A stretch of DNA of 64,000 nt, from positions 120,634-184,633 of the forward strand of contig JAXLZL010000002.1 of assembly GCA_046350895.1 (NCBI GenBank), in the 5' to 3' direction. The translations under genes and the position numbers were made by a program. Positions 40,836 to 50,368 of the stretch are shown one piece after another. This stretch comes from HK-STAS-PATE-2 sp046350895. GTDB taxonomy: Bacteria; Patescibacteriota; Patescibacteriia; 2-12-FULL-60-25. Under the pieces are notes generated by a model that made no database searches, was not told where the DNA came from, and was given only the letters and a program-made list of their open reading frames with translations. Every line of letters starts with the position of its first letter. Within the stretch, counting starts at the first letter, position 1.

Positions 40836-41143
40836 GTTCGTCGCGCAGAAGCTTCGTCTCGCCGATCGAGATGGCCTACCATCACCACGACCGGCGTACC
40901 AAGATCACCGCGTTCGCGCGCGTCATCCACGACATCGCGCGACGTGAACACCAACCTCACCACAAGGAGGTCGGCATGGCCGACAGTCAGATCCGCGAGA
41001 TCCCGAAGAACGACGAAGACACCGAGACCTTCTCGGTGACGGACATCGCCAAGCGGCTCGCCGAAGCCGGCGAGATCAAGGACGCGCTCGAGTTGCGGCG
41101 CAAGTCGTCGCGACCGCCCGCGGGCCCCCTATTCAACACGTAG
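40832..41143 (+). CDS. small ORFan protein with internal start
   Basis: A 103-residue basic/His-rich protein starting in the ATGA overlap with the upstream gene. A second in-frame ATG at 40976 has a perfect AAGGAGG at seven nt and would give a 55-residue product (MADSQIREIPKNDED...). Both forms may be made, or the shorter may be the real gene. No family recognised. Confidence 0.55.
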   Translation: MSSSRRSFVSPIEMAYHHHDRRTKITAFARVIHDIARREHQPHHKEVGMADSQIREIPKNDEDTETFSVTDIAKRLAEAGEIKDALELRRKSSRPPAGPLFNT

Positions 41144-41171
41144 CACCTTCACCAACAACGCTCGCCTGGGG

Positions 41172-41406
41172 CGCATTCACTCACCATGAGCGGATGCGCC
41201 TCGGGCAGACTTACTCTCATTGCACCAAGCGATATGGAGGAGGCACCCCGAGCAATCGGGGAAGACAGGTCATACCTCGGCTGCGGCTGAGCTATACTCT
41301 CCCCTGTCCCCATCACCTCCAGATCGCTTTGTGGAATACCAAAGCAGCCCTCCCCGGGCACAGGGGAAACGTTCATTTACATCCGTCCCTGTCACCGCTT
41401 CAGGTG
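41172..41406 (+). ncRNA. stem-loop-rich leader of 41427 gene
   Basis: Hairpins GGGGCGCAT/ATGCGCCTC, CCCCGA GCAA TCGGGG (perfect, GNRA loop), long-range CCCCTGT/ACAGGGG enclosing a bulged GCTTTG/CAAAGC, and TCACC/GGTGA. Confidence 0.5.
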
Positions 41407-41426
41407 AGGACGAGAGGAGAGGTGCC

Positions 41427-42587
41427 ATGTCCAACAAGTCGAATACGAACCACGTCAACATCCGCCTGCCGCTCCCGCGGCAGCAGCTCACCTACCAGAT
41501 GGCGTCGGGTAACACCAACCCGATCGACCAGAAGATGATCGACCGTGTGGTCAACCAGATGGAGTCCCACGTGGAGTTCTGGTTCGATCCGCGCGTCGGC
41601 TTCGACGGCCGGCTCAGCTCGGTCATGCGCATCAACCTGCACAAGGCCACCTTCATCGAGGAGTCGGAGCGCGAAGCCGTGCTCGAATACCTCGACGCCT
41701 GGATGGACGACGCGCACGGCCTCGAGGCCAAGCTCGTCGCCTACGCCAAGGGCCTCTGGCTCGAGAACGAGGGCGGCAAGCCCAAGCTCTTCAAGCTCGT
41801 CGACAAGCGCGGCGAGCCGTGGCGGCCCAACCTCTTCGTGCTGGACACCAACAAGCCGAAGCAGCCGGGCCGCGGCGACCGCTGGCTCGCCCAGGCGCAC
41901 ATCAGCCTCCACGAGTACACCTGGCTCAAGCGCAACCCGCGCCGTGTGCGCGAGTACCTGCGCAAGGGCGAAGAACGCAGCCAGGTTCTCATGCCCGGCC
42001 GTGTGACCCAGTTCTTCCAGGTGCACGAGATGAGCGTGGTCTACCCCGACCTCGCCGTGGCCCAGATCCCGAAGGTCACCCGCAAGGGCGATGTCTTCGA
42101 GATCGACGACCACCGCTCGCGCAGCTGCTACCTCGCCATCGTCATGGGGCAGCGCCTGCACGAGTTCTTCGCCCTGCTCTACGCCTACGAGCAGCAGCTG
42201 CGCACGCAGCCGTTGCTCGGTGGCGAGCAGTCCGCGATCGCCGTGATCGACAATACCCGCCGTCTCACGGCGGGTACGACGAGCGCCGCCGACATGGTGC
42301 GCGGCAAGCCGATCGACGCCACGGTGGTGACCGAGCCCAAGGTCGACAAGCCCGAGCCGAGCGCCGGCGTGGGCGAGTCGCCCGAGATCGGCACCAACCT
42401 CGGTGCCGAGATCGAGGCGAGCAAGACCAAGCCGCCGCGCAAGCGTCGCAACCGGTCGTCGCCGTCGCAGGATCGCCGCAACAAGGAGAACCTCAAGGCT
42501 GCTGCCGCTTCGAACGAGGCGGCCCAGTCCGAACCGGCCGGTGACGAGACCCCGCTGGCCGCGTCGCCCACGACGCTGCCGAACTGA
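41427..42587 (+). CDS. ORFan protein with disordered C-terminus
   Basis: A 386-residue protein; start at 41427 behind AGGAGAGG. Residues 1-280 look globular (VEFWFDPRVGFDGRLSSVMRIN; SCYLAIVMGQRLHEFFALLYAYE). From about 290 it is low-complexity and charged (KPPRKRRNRSSPSQDRR), like nucleic-acid-binding tails. Strongly G/C-ending codons. It is the last and largest gene of the island. No family recognised. Confidence 0.68.
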   Translation: MSNKSNTNHVNIRLPLPRQQLTYQMASGNTNPIDQKMIDRVVNQMESHVEFWFDPRVGFDGRLSSVMRINLHKATFIEESEREAVLEYLDAWMDDAHGLEAKLVAYAKGLWLENEGGKPKLFKLVDKRGEPWRPNLFVLDTNKPKQPGRGDRWLAQAHISLHEYTWLKRNPRRVREYLRKGEERSQVLMPGRVTQFFQVHEMSVVYPDLAVAQIPKVTRKGDVFEIDDHRSRSCYLAIVMGQRLHEFFALLYAYEQQLRTQPLLGGEQSAIAVIDNTRRLTAGTTSAADMVRGKPIDATVVTEPKVDKPEPSAGVGESPEIGTNLGAEIEASKTKPPRKRRNRSSPSQDRRNKENLKAAAASNEAAQSEPAGDETPLAASPTTLPN

Positions 42588-42595
42588 ACTGAAAG

Positions 42596-42631
42596 CCCCC
42601 TAGGATTGATCTGTTAAGATCTCCTAGGGGG
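42596..42631. terminator. terminator closing the island
   Basis: CCCCCTAGGA / TCCTAGGGGG with an inner GATC/GATC pair, then a T-rich stretch. Lies between the island and convergent rodZ-like gene. Confidence 0.75.
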
Positions 42632-42655
42632 TATTCTGTTTTCTTTGGTTTTTCG

Positions 42656-43357
42656 TTAGGGCGTTGTTGAAGTTGTGGCGGCTGGACGCTCATACATCAC
42701 GCGGCGCACCTCAACGGTCTCGGCACCACGGCGCCGTTTGGCCGTAATGACAAACATGGTCGTGCCTTGAGGGATGCGAATGGTTTGTTCAAAGTCGCCG
42801 TTTGGTGACACGGCCGTAGCCGCGCCATTAATCATGACGAGCGCGCCCGAATCGGTTTTGCCTTTGATGAAGACTTCAGGCTGGCTTACCTTGAGGCCAT
42901 CTGCCGGCGATTCAACCCACAATGACGGCGCGCTCGTGATGGTATGCGCTTGATAAAACACATAACCGCCCAAAAGCAGGATGAACAAAAAGAATCCGGC
43001 CGCGGCAAACAAACGAGGCGTGACCAAAAACGCGCTGGCATCGACCTTGACGGGACGCGGCAAAAATTGTGACGCGTCTTTTTCTATTTTGCGCAGGCGC
43101 AGGCCTTCGCGGTATTTATGGATGTAATAACTGTCACCAACGCCAAAGCGCGTGACATACATTTTAAGCAAGCGCTCGACATAGGCGGGGTCAGGCAATT
43201 CAGACCAACGCTCGCCTTCAAGGGCGCGGATGAATCCGGGCGTGAGTTTTGAGAGCTTGGCGGCTTCTTCAACCGTGAGTCCGGCACGTTCGCGCAACTC
43301 AATGAGGTCAGGACCAAGCGCGGCCGTCCCGTTTACTTTTTTGAGAATGAACGCCAT
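42656..43357 (-). CDS. RodZ-like helix-turn-helix membrane protein
   Basis: A 233-residue protein with an N-terminal cytoplasmic helix-turn-helix of the RodZ/HTH_25 type (LIELRERAGLTVEEAAKLSKLTPGFIRALE), a juxtamembrane basic region, one membrane helix (about 121-141), and an extracytoplasmic beta-rich Ig-like domain (LWVESPADGLKVSQPEVFIKG). RodZ links MreB to the cell-wall machinery; here the outer domain differs from RodZ proper. It lies 3 nt after ftsK on the same strand. Confidence 0.75.
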   Translation of the reverse strand: MAFILKKVNGTAALGPDLIELRERAGLTVEEAAKLSKLTPGFIRALEGERWSELPDPAYVERLLKMYVTRFGVGDSYYIHKYREGLRLRKIEKDASQFLPRPVKVDASAFLVTPRLFAAAGFFLFILLLGGYVFYQAHTITSAPSLWVESPADGLKVSQPEVFIKGKTDSGALVMINGAATAVSPNGDFEQTIRIPQGTTMFVITAKRRRGAETVEVRRVMYERPAATTSTTP

Positions 43358-43360
43358 AGG

Positions 43361-45646
43361 CTAGAAACCCGATTCTTCGTCTTCGTCCGTATTCATGTCC
43401 ATGACATCGGCCGTGGCGGCTACCGCAGCGCTGAGCGCGGCATGGTCAGATGAACGGGTGAACTCACTTTTTAAAATCTCGCGAGGCTTGGCACCGTCAG
43501 CCGGGCCGATAAAGCCTTCTTGCTCAAGCAAGTCGAGAATGCGCGCAGCACGGGCATAACCCACCTTCAAACGGCGTTGCAGCAATGAGGCTGAGGCTTT
43601 GCCAGCTCGCACAATTTCTTCTTTGGCCAAATCAGACAATGGATCACTTTCTCCACCGTCATCATCACCGCCACCGAATGCCGTCGCATTCGCCGATGGA
43701 CGTTCGGTCACGGTGTAATCATAGTCAGCCGGTTCGTAATTTGATTTGACGAATTCAACGACGCGGCCGATTTCAGCTTCAGAAACAAATGAGCCCTGAA
43801 TACGTTTTGGCATCGGCAACTCAGCCGTCGACAATAACATGTCACCACGACCCAATAGTTTTTCTGCGCCTTGCTGGTCGAGAATGGTGCGCGAATCCGT
43901 AGCAGAAGCAACGGCAAAGGCGATGCGACCAGGGATATTGGCCTTGATCAAACCGGTGATGACATCAACCGATGGGCGCTGGGTGGCAAGAATCAAGTGT
44001 ATGCCGACGGCGCGAGACATTTGCGCCAAACGAACGATCGGACCTTCGACTTCGGCCGCCGAGGTCACCATCAAGTCAGCCAACTCATCGATGATCACGA
44101 CGATATATGGCATTTTTTCTTGAGGATAGCGCTGATTATAGGTCGCCAAATCACGCACGCCTTGTTTGGCCAACAAGTCATAGCGGCGGTCCATCTCTTT
44201 GAGCGCCCACTTAAGTGCGTTTACCGTTTCAGGGACCTTGGTGATTACCGGCGTCAACAAGTGCGGGATGCCATTATAGTTTTGCAATTCAACACGCTTC
44301 GGATCGACCATGATGAGCTTCACGTCGTCCGGCCCAAGGCCATAAAGATACGACATGATGATGGTATTCAAACACACCGATTTACCCGAACCGGTCGCAC
44401 CGGCCACGAGCATATGCGGCATGCGAATAAGGTCGGCGACCCATGGCTTGCCTGAAACATCCTTACCCAAGACAAAGGTCAATGGACTTTTGCGTTCTTT
44501 GAATTCTTTTGAATCGATCAATTCGCGCAAGCCAACCGTGGCAATGGTTTGGTTTGGGACTTCAACGCCCACCATCGATTTGCCCGGGATAGGTGCCTCG
44601 ATACGGATTGGATGCGCTGCCAATGAGAGCGCCAAGTCATTGTGGAGCGCGGTAATGCGCGAGAGCTTGATACCCTCGGCAGGCTTAAAGGCAAATTGCG
44701 TGACAGTCGGGCCTACTGAGACCTCATTCATCTCAACCGGGATGCCGAAATTCTCAAGCGTGCGGCGAATAGCTTCACGGTTATGGACGATGTCACCTGC
44801 TTGTGGGCGCGAGTCACGGCGTTCAAGCAAGTCAACGGGGATGTCGATGCGTGGCTGGCGGCGCTTCTTGGCCATAGGAGCAGATGCATCATCTTCATCT
44901 TCTGCCTCTTCTTCATCTTCTTCGGATTCTTCGTCCGTTACTTCTTCGTCCTCGTCTTCGAGCTCTTCTTCTTCGAGATCGTTACTTGGCTGTTCTTCAA
45001 GCACTTCTTCGGATTCTTGAAGGTTATAGACCGTCTTATCGGCTTGTTCGCGTGCCTGCGAGCGGTCTTGCATCCAGTTCACTAATGGCATGATCAAGGT
45101 GCGGCAGAAGGCGGCGATGGCCTTCCAGATCAAATCGATGAAGAAGAGCAACTGGCGTAACGAAACATTGAAGCCAAGCAATAACGCCAAGACAAACAGG
45201 GCGATAAAGATGGTGACGGCACCGGCAAAACCAAGCATGCCGACAAAAGGGTCGGCAACCATCATGCCAAGCTTGCCGCCGGCCTTCATCAGGGCGCTGT
45301 CAGCAATTGGCAGGGCGCCTTGATCAGCAAAGGTGATGGCATGAACAGCAGGATTCAACGAGATGAAGAGCAGCAAGAATCCGAGCACGTTGCGAAAACG
45401 CAAAACAAGGCGGTCGGGCGCCAAGACATGGTAGGCCCAAGCAAAAAGCAAGAACGGCACAAAGAGACGGTCCCAACCAAAGACATAGGCCAAGGCTTCA
45501 TCAAGCGCACGGCCAAAGGCACCGGCCAAATCAAAGAGGCCAAGCAAGATGAGGGTAGCGAAGGCAAATAAAAAGACGATCCCCACGGCCTTGCGCGTGT
45601 CCGGATCCAGAGAGAGGTCAATGGCCTGCTTCCTTCGTCTGCCCAT
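43361..45646 (-). CDS. ftsK: DNA translocase FtsK
   Basis: A 761-residue FtsK/SpoIIIE. The start at 45646 (MGRRRKQ) precedes four to five membrane helices in the first 200 residues. A very acidic linker (EEEELEDEDEEVTDEESEE) follows. The motor has Walker A GATGSGKSVCLNT and Walker B YIVVIIDELADLM. The C-terminal gamma winged helix is SLLQRRLKVGYARAARILD. It pumps DNA through the closing septum. It diverges from ugd and is followed at 3 nt by the rodZ-like gene. Confidence 0.94.
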   Translation of the reverse strand: MGRRRKQAIDLSLDPDTRKAVGIVFLFAFATLILLGLFDLAGAFGRALDEALAYVFGWDRLFVPFLLFAWAYHVLAPDRLVLRFRNVLGFLLLFISLNPAVHAITFADQGALPIADSALMKAGGKLGMMVADPFVGMLGFAGAVTIFIALFVLALLLGFNVSLRQLLFFIDLIWKAIAAFCRTLIMPLVNWMQDRSQAREQADKTVYNLQESEEVLEEQPSNDLEEEELEDEDEEVTDEESEEDEEEAEDEDDASAPMAKKRRQPRIDIPVDLLERRDSRPQAGDIVHNREAIRRTLENFGIPVEMNEVSVGPTVTQFAFKPAEGIKLSRITALHNDLALSLAAHPIRIEAPIPGKSMVGVEVPNQTIATVGLRELIDSKEFKERKSPLTFVLGKDVSGKPWVADLIRMPHMLVAGATGSGKSVCLNTIIMSYLYGLGPDDVKLIMVDPKRVELQNYNGIPHLLTPVITKVPETVNALKWALKEMDRRYDLLAKQGVRDLATYNQRYPQEKMPYIVVIIDELADLMVTSAAEVEGPIVRLAQMSRAVGIHLILATQRPSVDVITGLIKANIPGRIAFAVASATDSRTILDQQGAEKLLGRGDMLLSTAELPMPKRIQGSFVSEAEIGRVVEFVKSNYEPADYDYTVTERPSANATAFGGGDDDGGESDPLSDLAKEEIVRAGKASASLLQRRLKVGYARAARILDLLEQEGFIGPADGAKPREILKSEFTRSSDHAALSAAVAATADVMDMNTDEDEESGF

Positions 45647-45734
45647 GATTGCCGACAGCTTAACACAAAAGGTGTTCAGTGAAAAAGCCACGGTTTCTTG
45701 TCTTTTGGCAACGCGGACGGCAAGATGAAACCCT

Positions 45735-47018
45735 ATGAGAATTGCGGTGATTGGCACAGGCTATGTCGGCCTTGTCTCAGGGACCTGTTTTGCCGAAATC
45801 GGCCATGATGTGATCTGCGTCGACGTCCTGCCAGAAAAAATCGAGAAGCTGAAACAAGGCATCATGCCGATTCACGAAGACGGCCTCGAAGAAATGGTAA
45901 GACGCCACTTCGCCCAAGGCACCCTGCGCTTCACGACCGACTATGCCGAAGCGATCCCCAATGCCGAAATCATTTTGATTGCGGTAGGTACGCCGTCATC
46001 GGCTGACGGCGCTGCCGATTTGCGTTATGTATTTGCTGCCGCTGAAGAGATTGGCAAACATCTTGGCGGATACGCCGTCATCGTCGACAAAAGCACGGTG
46101 CCAATCGGCACGTCAGAACAAGTGCGCGAATATGCTGCCAAACATGCCGAGCATGAATTTGATGTCGTCTCGAATCCAGAAATTTTGCGCGAAGGCATCG
46201 CCGTGAACGATTTCATGAATCCGTCACGCATCATCATCGGCTCCGCCTCCCCCAAAGCTACCGAAAAAATGCTTGAGTTGTATGCGCCGCTCACCTGCCA
46301 AAAACTGATCATGTCACCACGTTCGGCTGAGCTCACCAAATACGCAGCCAACTCGTTCTTGGCGACGAAAATTAGCTATATTAATGAACTCGCCCGCTTT
46401 GCCGAACATATCGGCGCTTCGATTGAAGACGTCGCGCTCGGCATCGGCACCGACCCGCGTATTGGCATGGGTTTTTTGCGCCCGGGGCCCGGTTGGGGCG
46501 GGTCATGCTTTCCTAAAGACGTGAAGGCGCTCATGCACATGGCCCATGAACAGGACATGGACCTACCCATCGTTGAAGCCGCTCACCACTCAAACCAAAC
46601 CATGCGCGAGCATGTGGTGAAGCGCCTCGAAGCTGCACTCAATGGTTTGCATGGCAAATGCATTGGCGTGCTTGGCATCGCCTTCAAAAATAATACGGAC
46701 GATATTCGCGAATCGCCTGCCATCGATATTATCAAGCAACTCGCCTTTCGCGGTGCCACGGTCAAAGCGTATGACCCGATCGCCATCAAAGGTGAAGAAG
46801 AAACGGCCGGCACCTTTGCCCGCATGAATTCGGTCATCGAAACCGTCAAAGATGCCGATGCCATTCTCATTGCCACCGAATGGGACGAATTCAAAAACCT
46901 CGATCTTGCCGCCATTGCGGCGGCCATGCGCGGCACCGTGCTCTATGATGCGCGCAATATGTTGCAGGCCAGCGACAAGCGTCTAGCAGGCTTCACTTAT
47001 TTGCGTATTGGCAGCTAA
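45735..47018 (+). CDS. ugd: UDP-glucose/GDP-mannose family dehydrogenase
   Basis: A 427-residue UDP-sugar dehydrogenase, most likely UDP-glucose 6-dehydrogenase. N-terminal Rossmann motif MRIAVIGTGYVGLVSGTCFAE; catalytic Cys in GWGGSCFPKDVKAL; conserved SNPEILREGIAVNDF and the C-terminal GIAFKNNTDDIRESP. It makes UDP-glucuronate, a substrate for the UDP-glucuronate epimerase at 55534. No ribosome site; a weak TTGTCT, 17 bp, CAAGAT promoter would start it leaderless. Its stop overlaps that of the convergent epimerase gene. Confidence 0.92.
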   Translation: MRIAVIGTGYVGLVSGTCFAEIGHDVICVDVLPEKIEKLKQGIMPIHEDGLEEMVRRHFAQGTLRFTTDYAEAIPNAEIILIAVGTPSSADGAADLRYVFAAAEEIGKHLGGYAVIVDKSTVPIGTSEQVREYAAKHAEHEFDVVSNPEILREGIAVNDFMNPSRIIIGSASPKATEKMLELYAPLTCQKLIMSPRSAELTKYAANSFLATKISYINELARFAEHIGASIEDVALGIGTDPRIGMGFLRPGPGWGGSCFPKDVKALMHMAHEQDMDLPIVEAAHHSNQTMREHVVKRLEAALNGLHGKCIGVLGIAFKNNTDDIRESPAIDIIKQLAFRGATVKAYDPIAIKGEEETAGTFARMNSVIETVKDADAILIATEWDEFKNLDLAAIAAAMRGTVLYDARNMLQASDKRLAGFTYLRIGS

Positions 47019-47926
47019 AGCTTCCAGAGTACCATCAATTCTTTCAATCCTTGCTCAAAAGCAATGCTCGGCTCCCAGCCGAGTTTTTGCTTTGTCTCAG
47101 TGATATCAGCCAGTGAATTCGCTGGGTCGCCCTTGCCGCGCGGATTCTCGAGATAAGCGCGTTCACCACCCATAATGTCAGCCACGTCATTCACCGAATA
47201 CGACAAACCCGAACCGACATTCAAGACGTCTCCCCCGTCGACGGCCGGCGAGAGCATGGCCTCAAGGTTGGCACGGGCGATGTCTTTGACATGCACAAAA
47301 TCACGCGTTTGTTGGCCATCGCCAAAAATCGTCATCGGTAAGCCTTTGCGTTTTTGTTGGGCAAAGATCGAGATCACGTTTACATAAGCCCCGACATCGG
47401 CCATGCGCGGGCCATAGGCATTGAAGTAGCGCAGTGAAACTGTTTCTATGCCAAAGAGCGATGAGAACTGCTGGCAATACAGTTCACCAACATATTTTTG
47501 CAAGGCGTATGGATTCAACGGATCAGCCTTCATGTCCGTCGTTGCGGGTAAGACACGCGGATTACCATAAGCTGCAGCTGAGGCGCTATAGACGAGGCGC
47601 TTAACCTTGGCATCACGTGCTGCCATCAAGACATTCAACGTGCCGTCGACATTCACGAGATGCGTCTTCATTGGATCTTCGATCGACATGGTCACGCTTG
47701 GCATGGCGGCCAAATGAAAGACGCCATCAACATCAACAAAAGCCGGACGGATCGCCTCCAAGTCACAAATATCCGCTTCAAAAAGCTCGACGCCTTCTGC
47801 CAGGTTTTCACGCTTGCCGGTCGAGAGATTGTCCAAAACGCGCACGCGGTGACCTTGCGCCAAAAGCAGCTCGCAGACATGCGAACCAATGAAACCGGCA
47901 CCGCCGGTGACGAGGTAGAAGGACAT
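47015..47926 (-). CDS. NAD-dependent sugar-nucleotide epimerase (GalE/WbpP-like)
   Basis: A 303-residue extended short-chain dehydrogenase. The NAD motif is TGGAGFIGSHVCELL at the N-terminus, the catalytic Ser/Tyr/Lys are in SASAAAYG and YALQKYVGE, and RYFNAYGPRM is typical of UDP-hexose 4-epimerases. Start at 47926, right after its promoter (47935), with a leader of one or two bases. Likely acts in surface-sugar synthesis with ugd. The exact sugar is not determined. Confidence 0.87.
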   Translation of the reverse strand: MSFYLVTGGAGFIGSHVCELLLAQGHRVRVLDNLSTGKRENLAEGVELFEADICDLEAIRPAFVDVDGVFHLAAMPSVTMSIEDPMKTHLVNVDGTLNVLMAARDAKVKRLVYSASAAAYGNPRVLPATTDMKADPLNPYALQKYVGELYCQQFSSLFGIETVSLRYFNAYGPRMADVGAYVNVISIFAQQKRKGLPMTIFGDGQQTRDFVHVKDIARANLEAMLSPAVDGGDVLNVGSGLSYSVNDVADIMGGERAYLENPRGKGDPANSLADITETKQKLGWEPSIAFEQGLKELMVLWKL

Positions 47927-47934
47927 ATAAAACG

Positions 47935-47963
47935 AGTATAGGGAGCGCGTTGACAGACAACAA
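47935..47963 (-). promoter_or_regulatory. promoter for 47015-47926
   Basis: On the minus strand TTGTTG, 17 bp, TATACT; start predicted at the ATG itself. Confidence 0.55.
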
Positions 47964-47985
47964 GAATGCATGGAACGGAGTGTGT

Positions 47986-49154
47986 ATGTCTTTCGCCCGC
48001 TTTAGCGGCCACTTATTATTGGCATTTATTCTTGGCATTGCCTTGGCGGCTTTTGGTTGGCTTGTTTGCGCCTTGGGCGGCTGCCTTTGTTTAGCGTTCT
48101 ATTTGTCAGCTTATCAACGCGAATCCGTGCATATCATGGGGTTGCTCTTGTGTTTTTGCTTGGGTGTTTGGCGATTTGACACGGTTTCACAAGGCGTCAA
48201 AAATCTTACGCCATTACAAAATACATCACTTTCAACGAGCGCCTGCGTAAAGCAAACGGCGGACATTCCCCTTTTGAAAACCATCCGCACCGGGTTAAGC
48301 GAGCGCATCCAACAACGATTACCCGGCGATGAAGGCGCTTTGCTCGCCGGTACACTCTATGGCGAACGTGGCCTTAGCACTGAAATGAAAACCGCCTTTC
48401 GCAATTCAGGCATGACGCATTTGATTGCGGTCAGCGGATCGAATCTCTCTATTATTGCAGCAGCACTTTTTTCTGTACTCGGGGGACTCATGTTGCGCAA
48501 ACGCACGACCGTCGGCGTTTTATTGGTGGCAATCGCTCTTTTTATTTTGTTCGTTGGCTTACAAGCGCCGGTGGTGCGTGCCGGTATCATGGCCGTGCTT
48601 GCGACATCTGCACCGCTTACGGGACGCGTTCCGAATGGGCCGAGATTATTGCTCGTATCGTGTGCATTGTTCGCGTTCTTTCGACCATGCGCCCTTCTTT
48701 TTGATCCGTCATTCGCGCTGTCATTTTTTGCGACCTGGGGGCTTATGTCTTACGGGTCCGCGCTGAATAAAGCCCTCGAACACCACATTAAGCCTGACAT
48801 GATTCGTTCGCTTTTGGCAGAAACCTGCGGTGCCTCGCTCATGACCATGCCTTATGTACTGCCTGGGCGTTTGGACAAGTGAGTTTGCTTGGGCTCGTGA
48901 GCAATCTTTTTGCGGTACCGATTGTACCTTGGGCGATGAGCCTCGGTAGCTTACGCTGTTTGCTTTTACCCGAATGGACGAAGAGCTGCACCGCCGCGCG
49001 AGGTACGCTCAGCGCCATGCTTTGGATTGCAAAACTCACCGATGCCTTGCCTTATGGCGTTTGGCAAAAAGTCTTATTCACCTGGCCAAGTCTGTTGATT
49101 GCGATGAGTGTTTGGTCTATTACGCTTGCGCCTACAACAGAAACATGTGGATAA
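47986..49154 (+). pseudogene. comEC: ComEC/Rec2 competence channel core, frameshifted
   Basis: Start at 47986 after ACGGAG. About 8-10 membrane helices with the ComEC core motif MTHLIAVSGSNLSIIAA and VVRAGIMAVLA. The frame breaks at about 48865: PGRLDK-stop against WAFGQVSLLGLVSNLFAVPIVPW in the next frame, which is the natural continuation to 49154; one missing base explains it. The OB domain and C-terminal metallo-beta-lactamase domain of long ComEC proteins are absent. ComEC brings single-stranded DNA across the membrane in natural transformation, common in Patescibacteria. Confidence 0.8.
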
Positions 49155-49440
49155 AGACGTTGAAAAAATAACGGTGTCACGGCTGTCATGACAGGATTTT
49201 CTTCAAACGCATTCAACATTTTTCTTAATGTCCTCAGTCATCATTGCGGGATTTTGTTGGCAAAAAAGACTTCACTTATCGTTAATAGCGGTCGTGAGAC
49301 CACACCTTACACAACAGCAGACTCTCCTGTTTTTTCACCGTCGCGCTGGTCGTGCACGTCCCGGGATATCACCGGCCCGGACACGTGCGGCGCCCCGGAT
49401 CATTCTGGGACGCATGCGGATGCACCTTGGCTGAAAACGA

Positions 49441-49731
49441 ATGATGGAGTCGCGGATAAAGGCCAACCACTCGATCGCCGATCTTTTCGGTGAAGACGTT
49501 TTGCCTGAAACCATGACTGACCTTCGGTCTCTTCATTCAGTGACAAACTCGCGATGGAAAGGCGGCAACCCTGACCCTGCCGCCTTCTACCGCGCGAACG
49601 CGGTAGTGATTGCCGACATGCCCGTGACTAGTAATGGGCAGCTCGGCAATCATGCCATCACGCGGAGTCGGTTATGCAAAACTACTTCCGTTTCTCTTGG
49701 GTTGTTTCTTTTTCTTCTTGTTGGCCTGTGA
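49441..49731 (+). CDS. doubtful ORF before lipoprotein gene
   Basis: A 96-residue frame (MMESRIKANHSIADLFGEDVLP...) with coding-like codon choice in its first 80 residues but no ribosome site. It is in frame with an upstream ORF (49228) across a TGA. The whole 49155-49651 stretch has no clear gene otherwise; it may hold a decayed or frameshifted one. Confidence 0.3.
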   Translation: MMESRIKANHSIADLFGEDVLPETMTDLRSLHSVTNSRWKGGNPDPAAFYRANAVVIADMPVTSNGQLGNHAITRSRLCKTTSVSLGLFLFLLVGL

Positions 49732-50254
49732 GCAAACGCCGCCCGCCGCCCAACTCGCTTCAGCGCTCGATGCCGATGCCGGCAACGAACCCGCCTCGTG
49801 GGAGGTGACTGGACGGGAAGATCCGGTCACCGTCGAAGATGCCGGCACTCCTACCATCGATGCAGGCGAAGCGACCGTGGCTCAATGCCATGGCCGGCAA
49901 CTGCGCATCTCGGTTAGCTCCGGTTTGATCGACGGCGGTTGCACCGAAGGCTACCTCGTTATCCATGCCTGGGGTAAGGACGGCGAAGAATATCTCTCTT
50001 CACCCGACATCACCCTCACCGTCACCATCGGTGATGATTGGCAGGGATGGAGTTGCCTTCAATGCCACCTGCGGCCCCGGAGGACGCGGAGCGTCGATTA
50101 AGGCCGCTACCTGAACGTCTCGCTCGAAGAGCGCGGACTCTTTGCCGCCAGCGGCGGTTACAACCTCACGCCACGTGTGAAACTCTGCCCATTTGCGAGT
50201 GACGGCTCATTGATCCCGGTCATCCCGCTCGCTTGCAGCGAGGATCCTTGCTGA
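49652..50254 (+). pseudogene. secreted lipoprotein, frameshifted twice
   Basis: The signal peptide LPFLLGCFFFFLLAC ends with a lipobox-like FLLAC. An Ala/Asp/Glu-rich linker and a beta domain (GRQLRISVSSGLIDGGCTEGY) follow. The frame then shifts near 50045 to DGVAFNATCGPGGRGASIK and again near 50095 to RYLNVSLEERGLFAASGGY..., ending ACSEDPC at 50254. Together they make one plausible ~200-residue Cys-containing lipoprotein. A terminator follows at 50257. Confidence 0.55.
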
Positions 50255-50256
50255 AT

Positions 50257-50290
50257 CCCCGCCGTTTACGCCTGTAACGGCGGGGTTTTT
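50257..50290 (+). terminator. intrinsic terminator
   Basis: CCCCGCCGTT / AACGGCGGGG with T5. Confidence 0.85.
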
Positions 50291-50368
50291 CTTCATCCGT
50301 CCACAGGCTTTGCTTTACCTCCGGTTTCATTCGTCTTATCGTATAGAACATAAACGTTTCGCCCGCCC

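Noticed and set aside
35975..41406. CRISPR array in the repeat-rich island
   Set aside because: Repeats are stem-loops of varying sequence and spacing; there is no regular repeat-spacer pattern, and no cas gene in the window.
41545..42544. Other-frame ORFs of 150-250 residues over the 41427 gene
   Set aside because: High GC creates long open shadow frames; only the 41427 frame has a ribosome site and balanced composition.
5766..49430. 15-bp identical GCGGATGCACCTTGG at 5766 and 49416
   Set aside because: A few 15-mer matches are expected by chance in 64 kb, and the flanks do not match.
49228..49731. TGA recoding (readthrough) between ORFs 49228 and 49441
   Set aside because: TGA ends many clear genes in this window, so it is a stop here; the in-frame relation is probably chance or a decayed gene.
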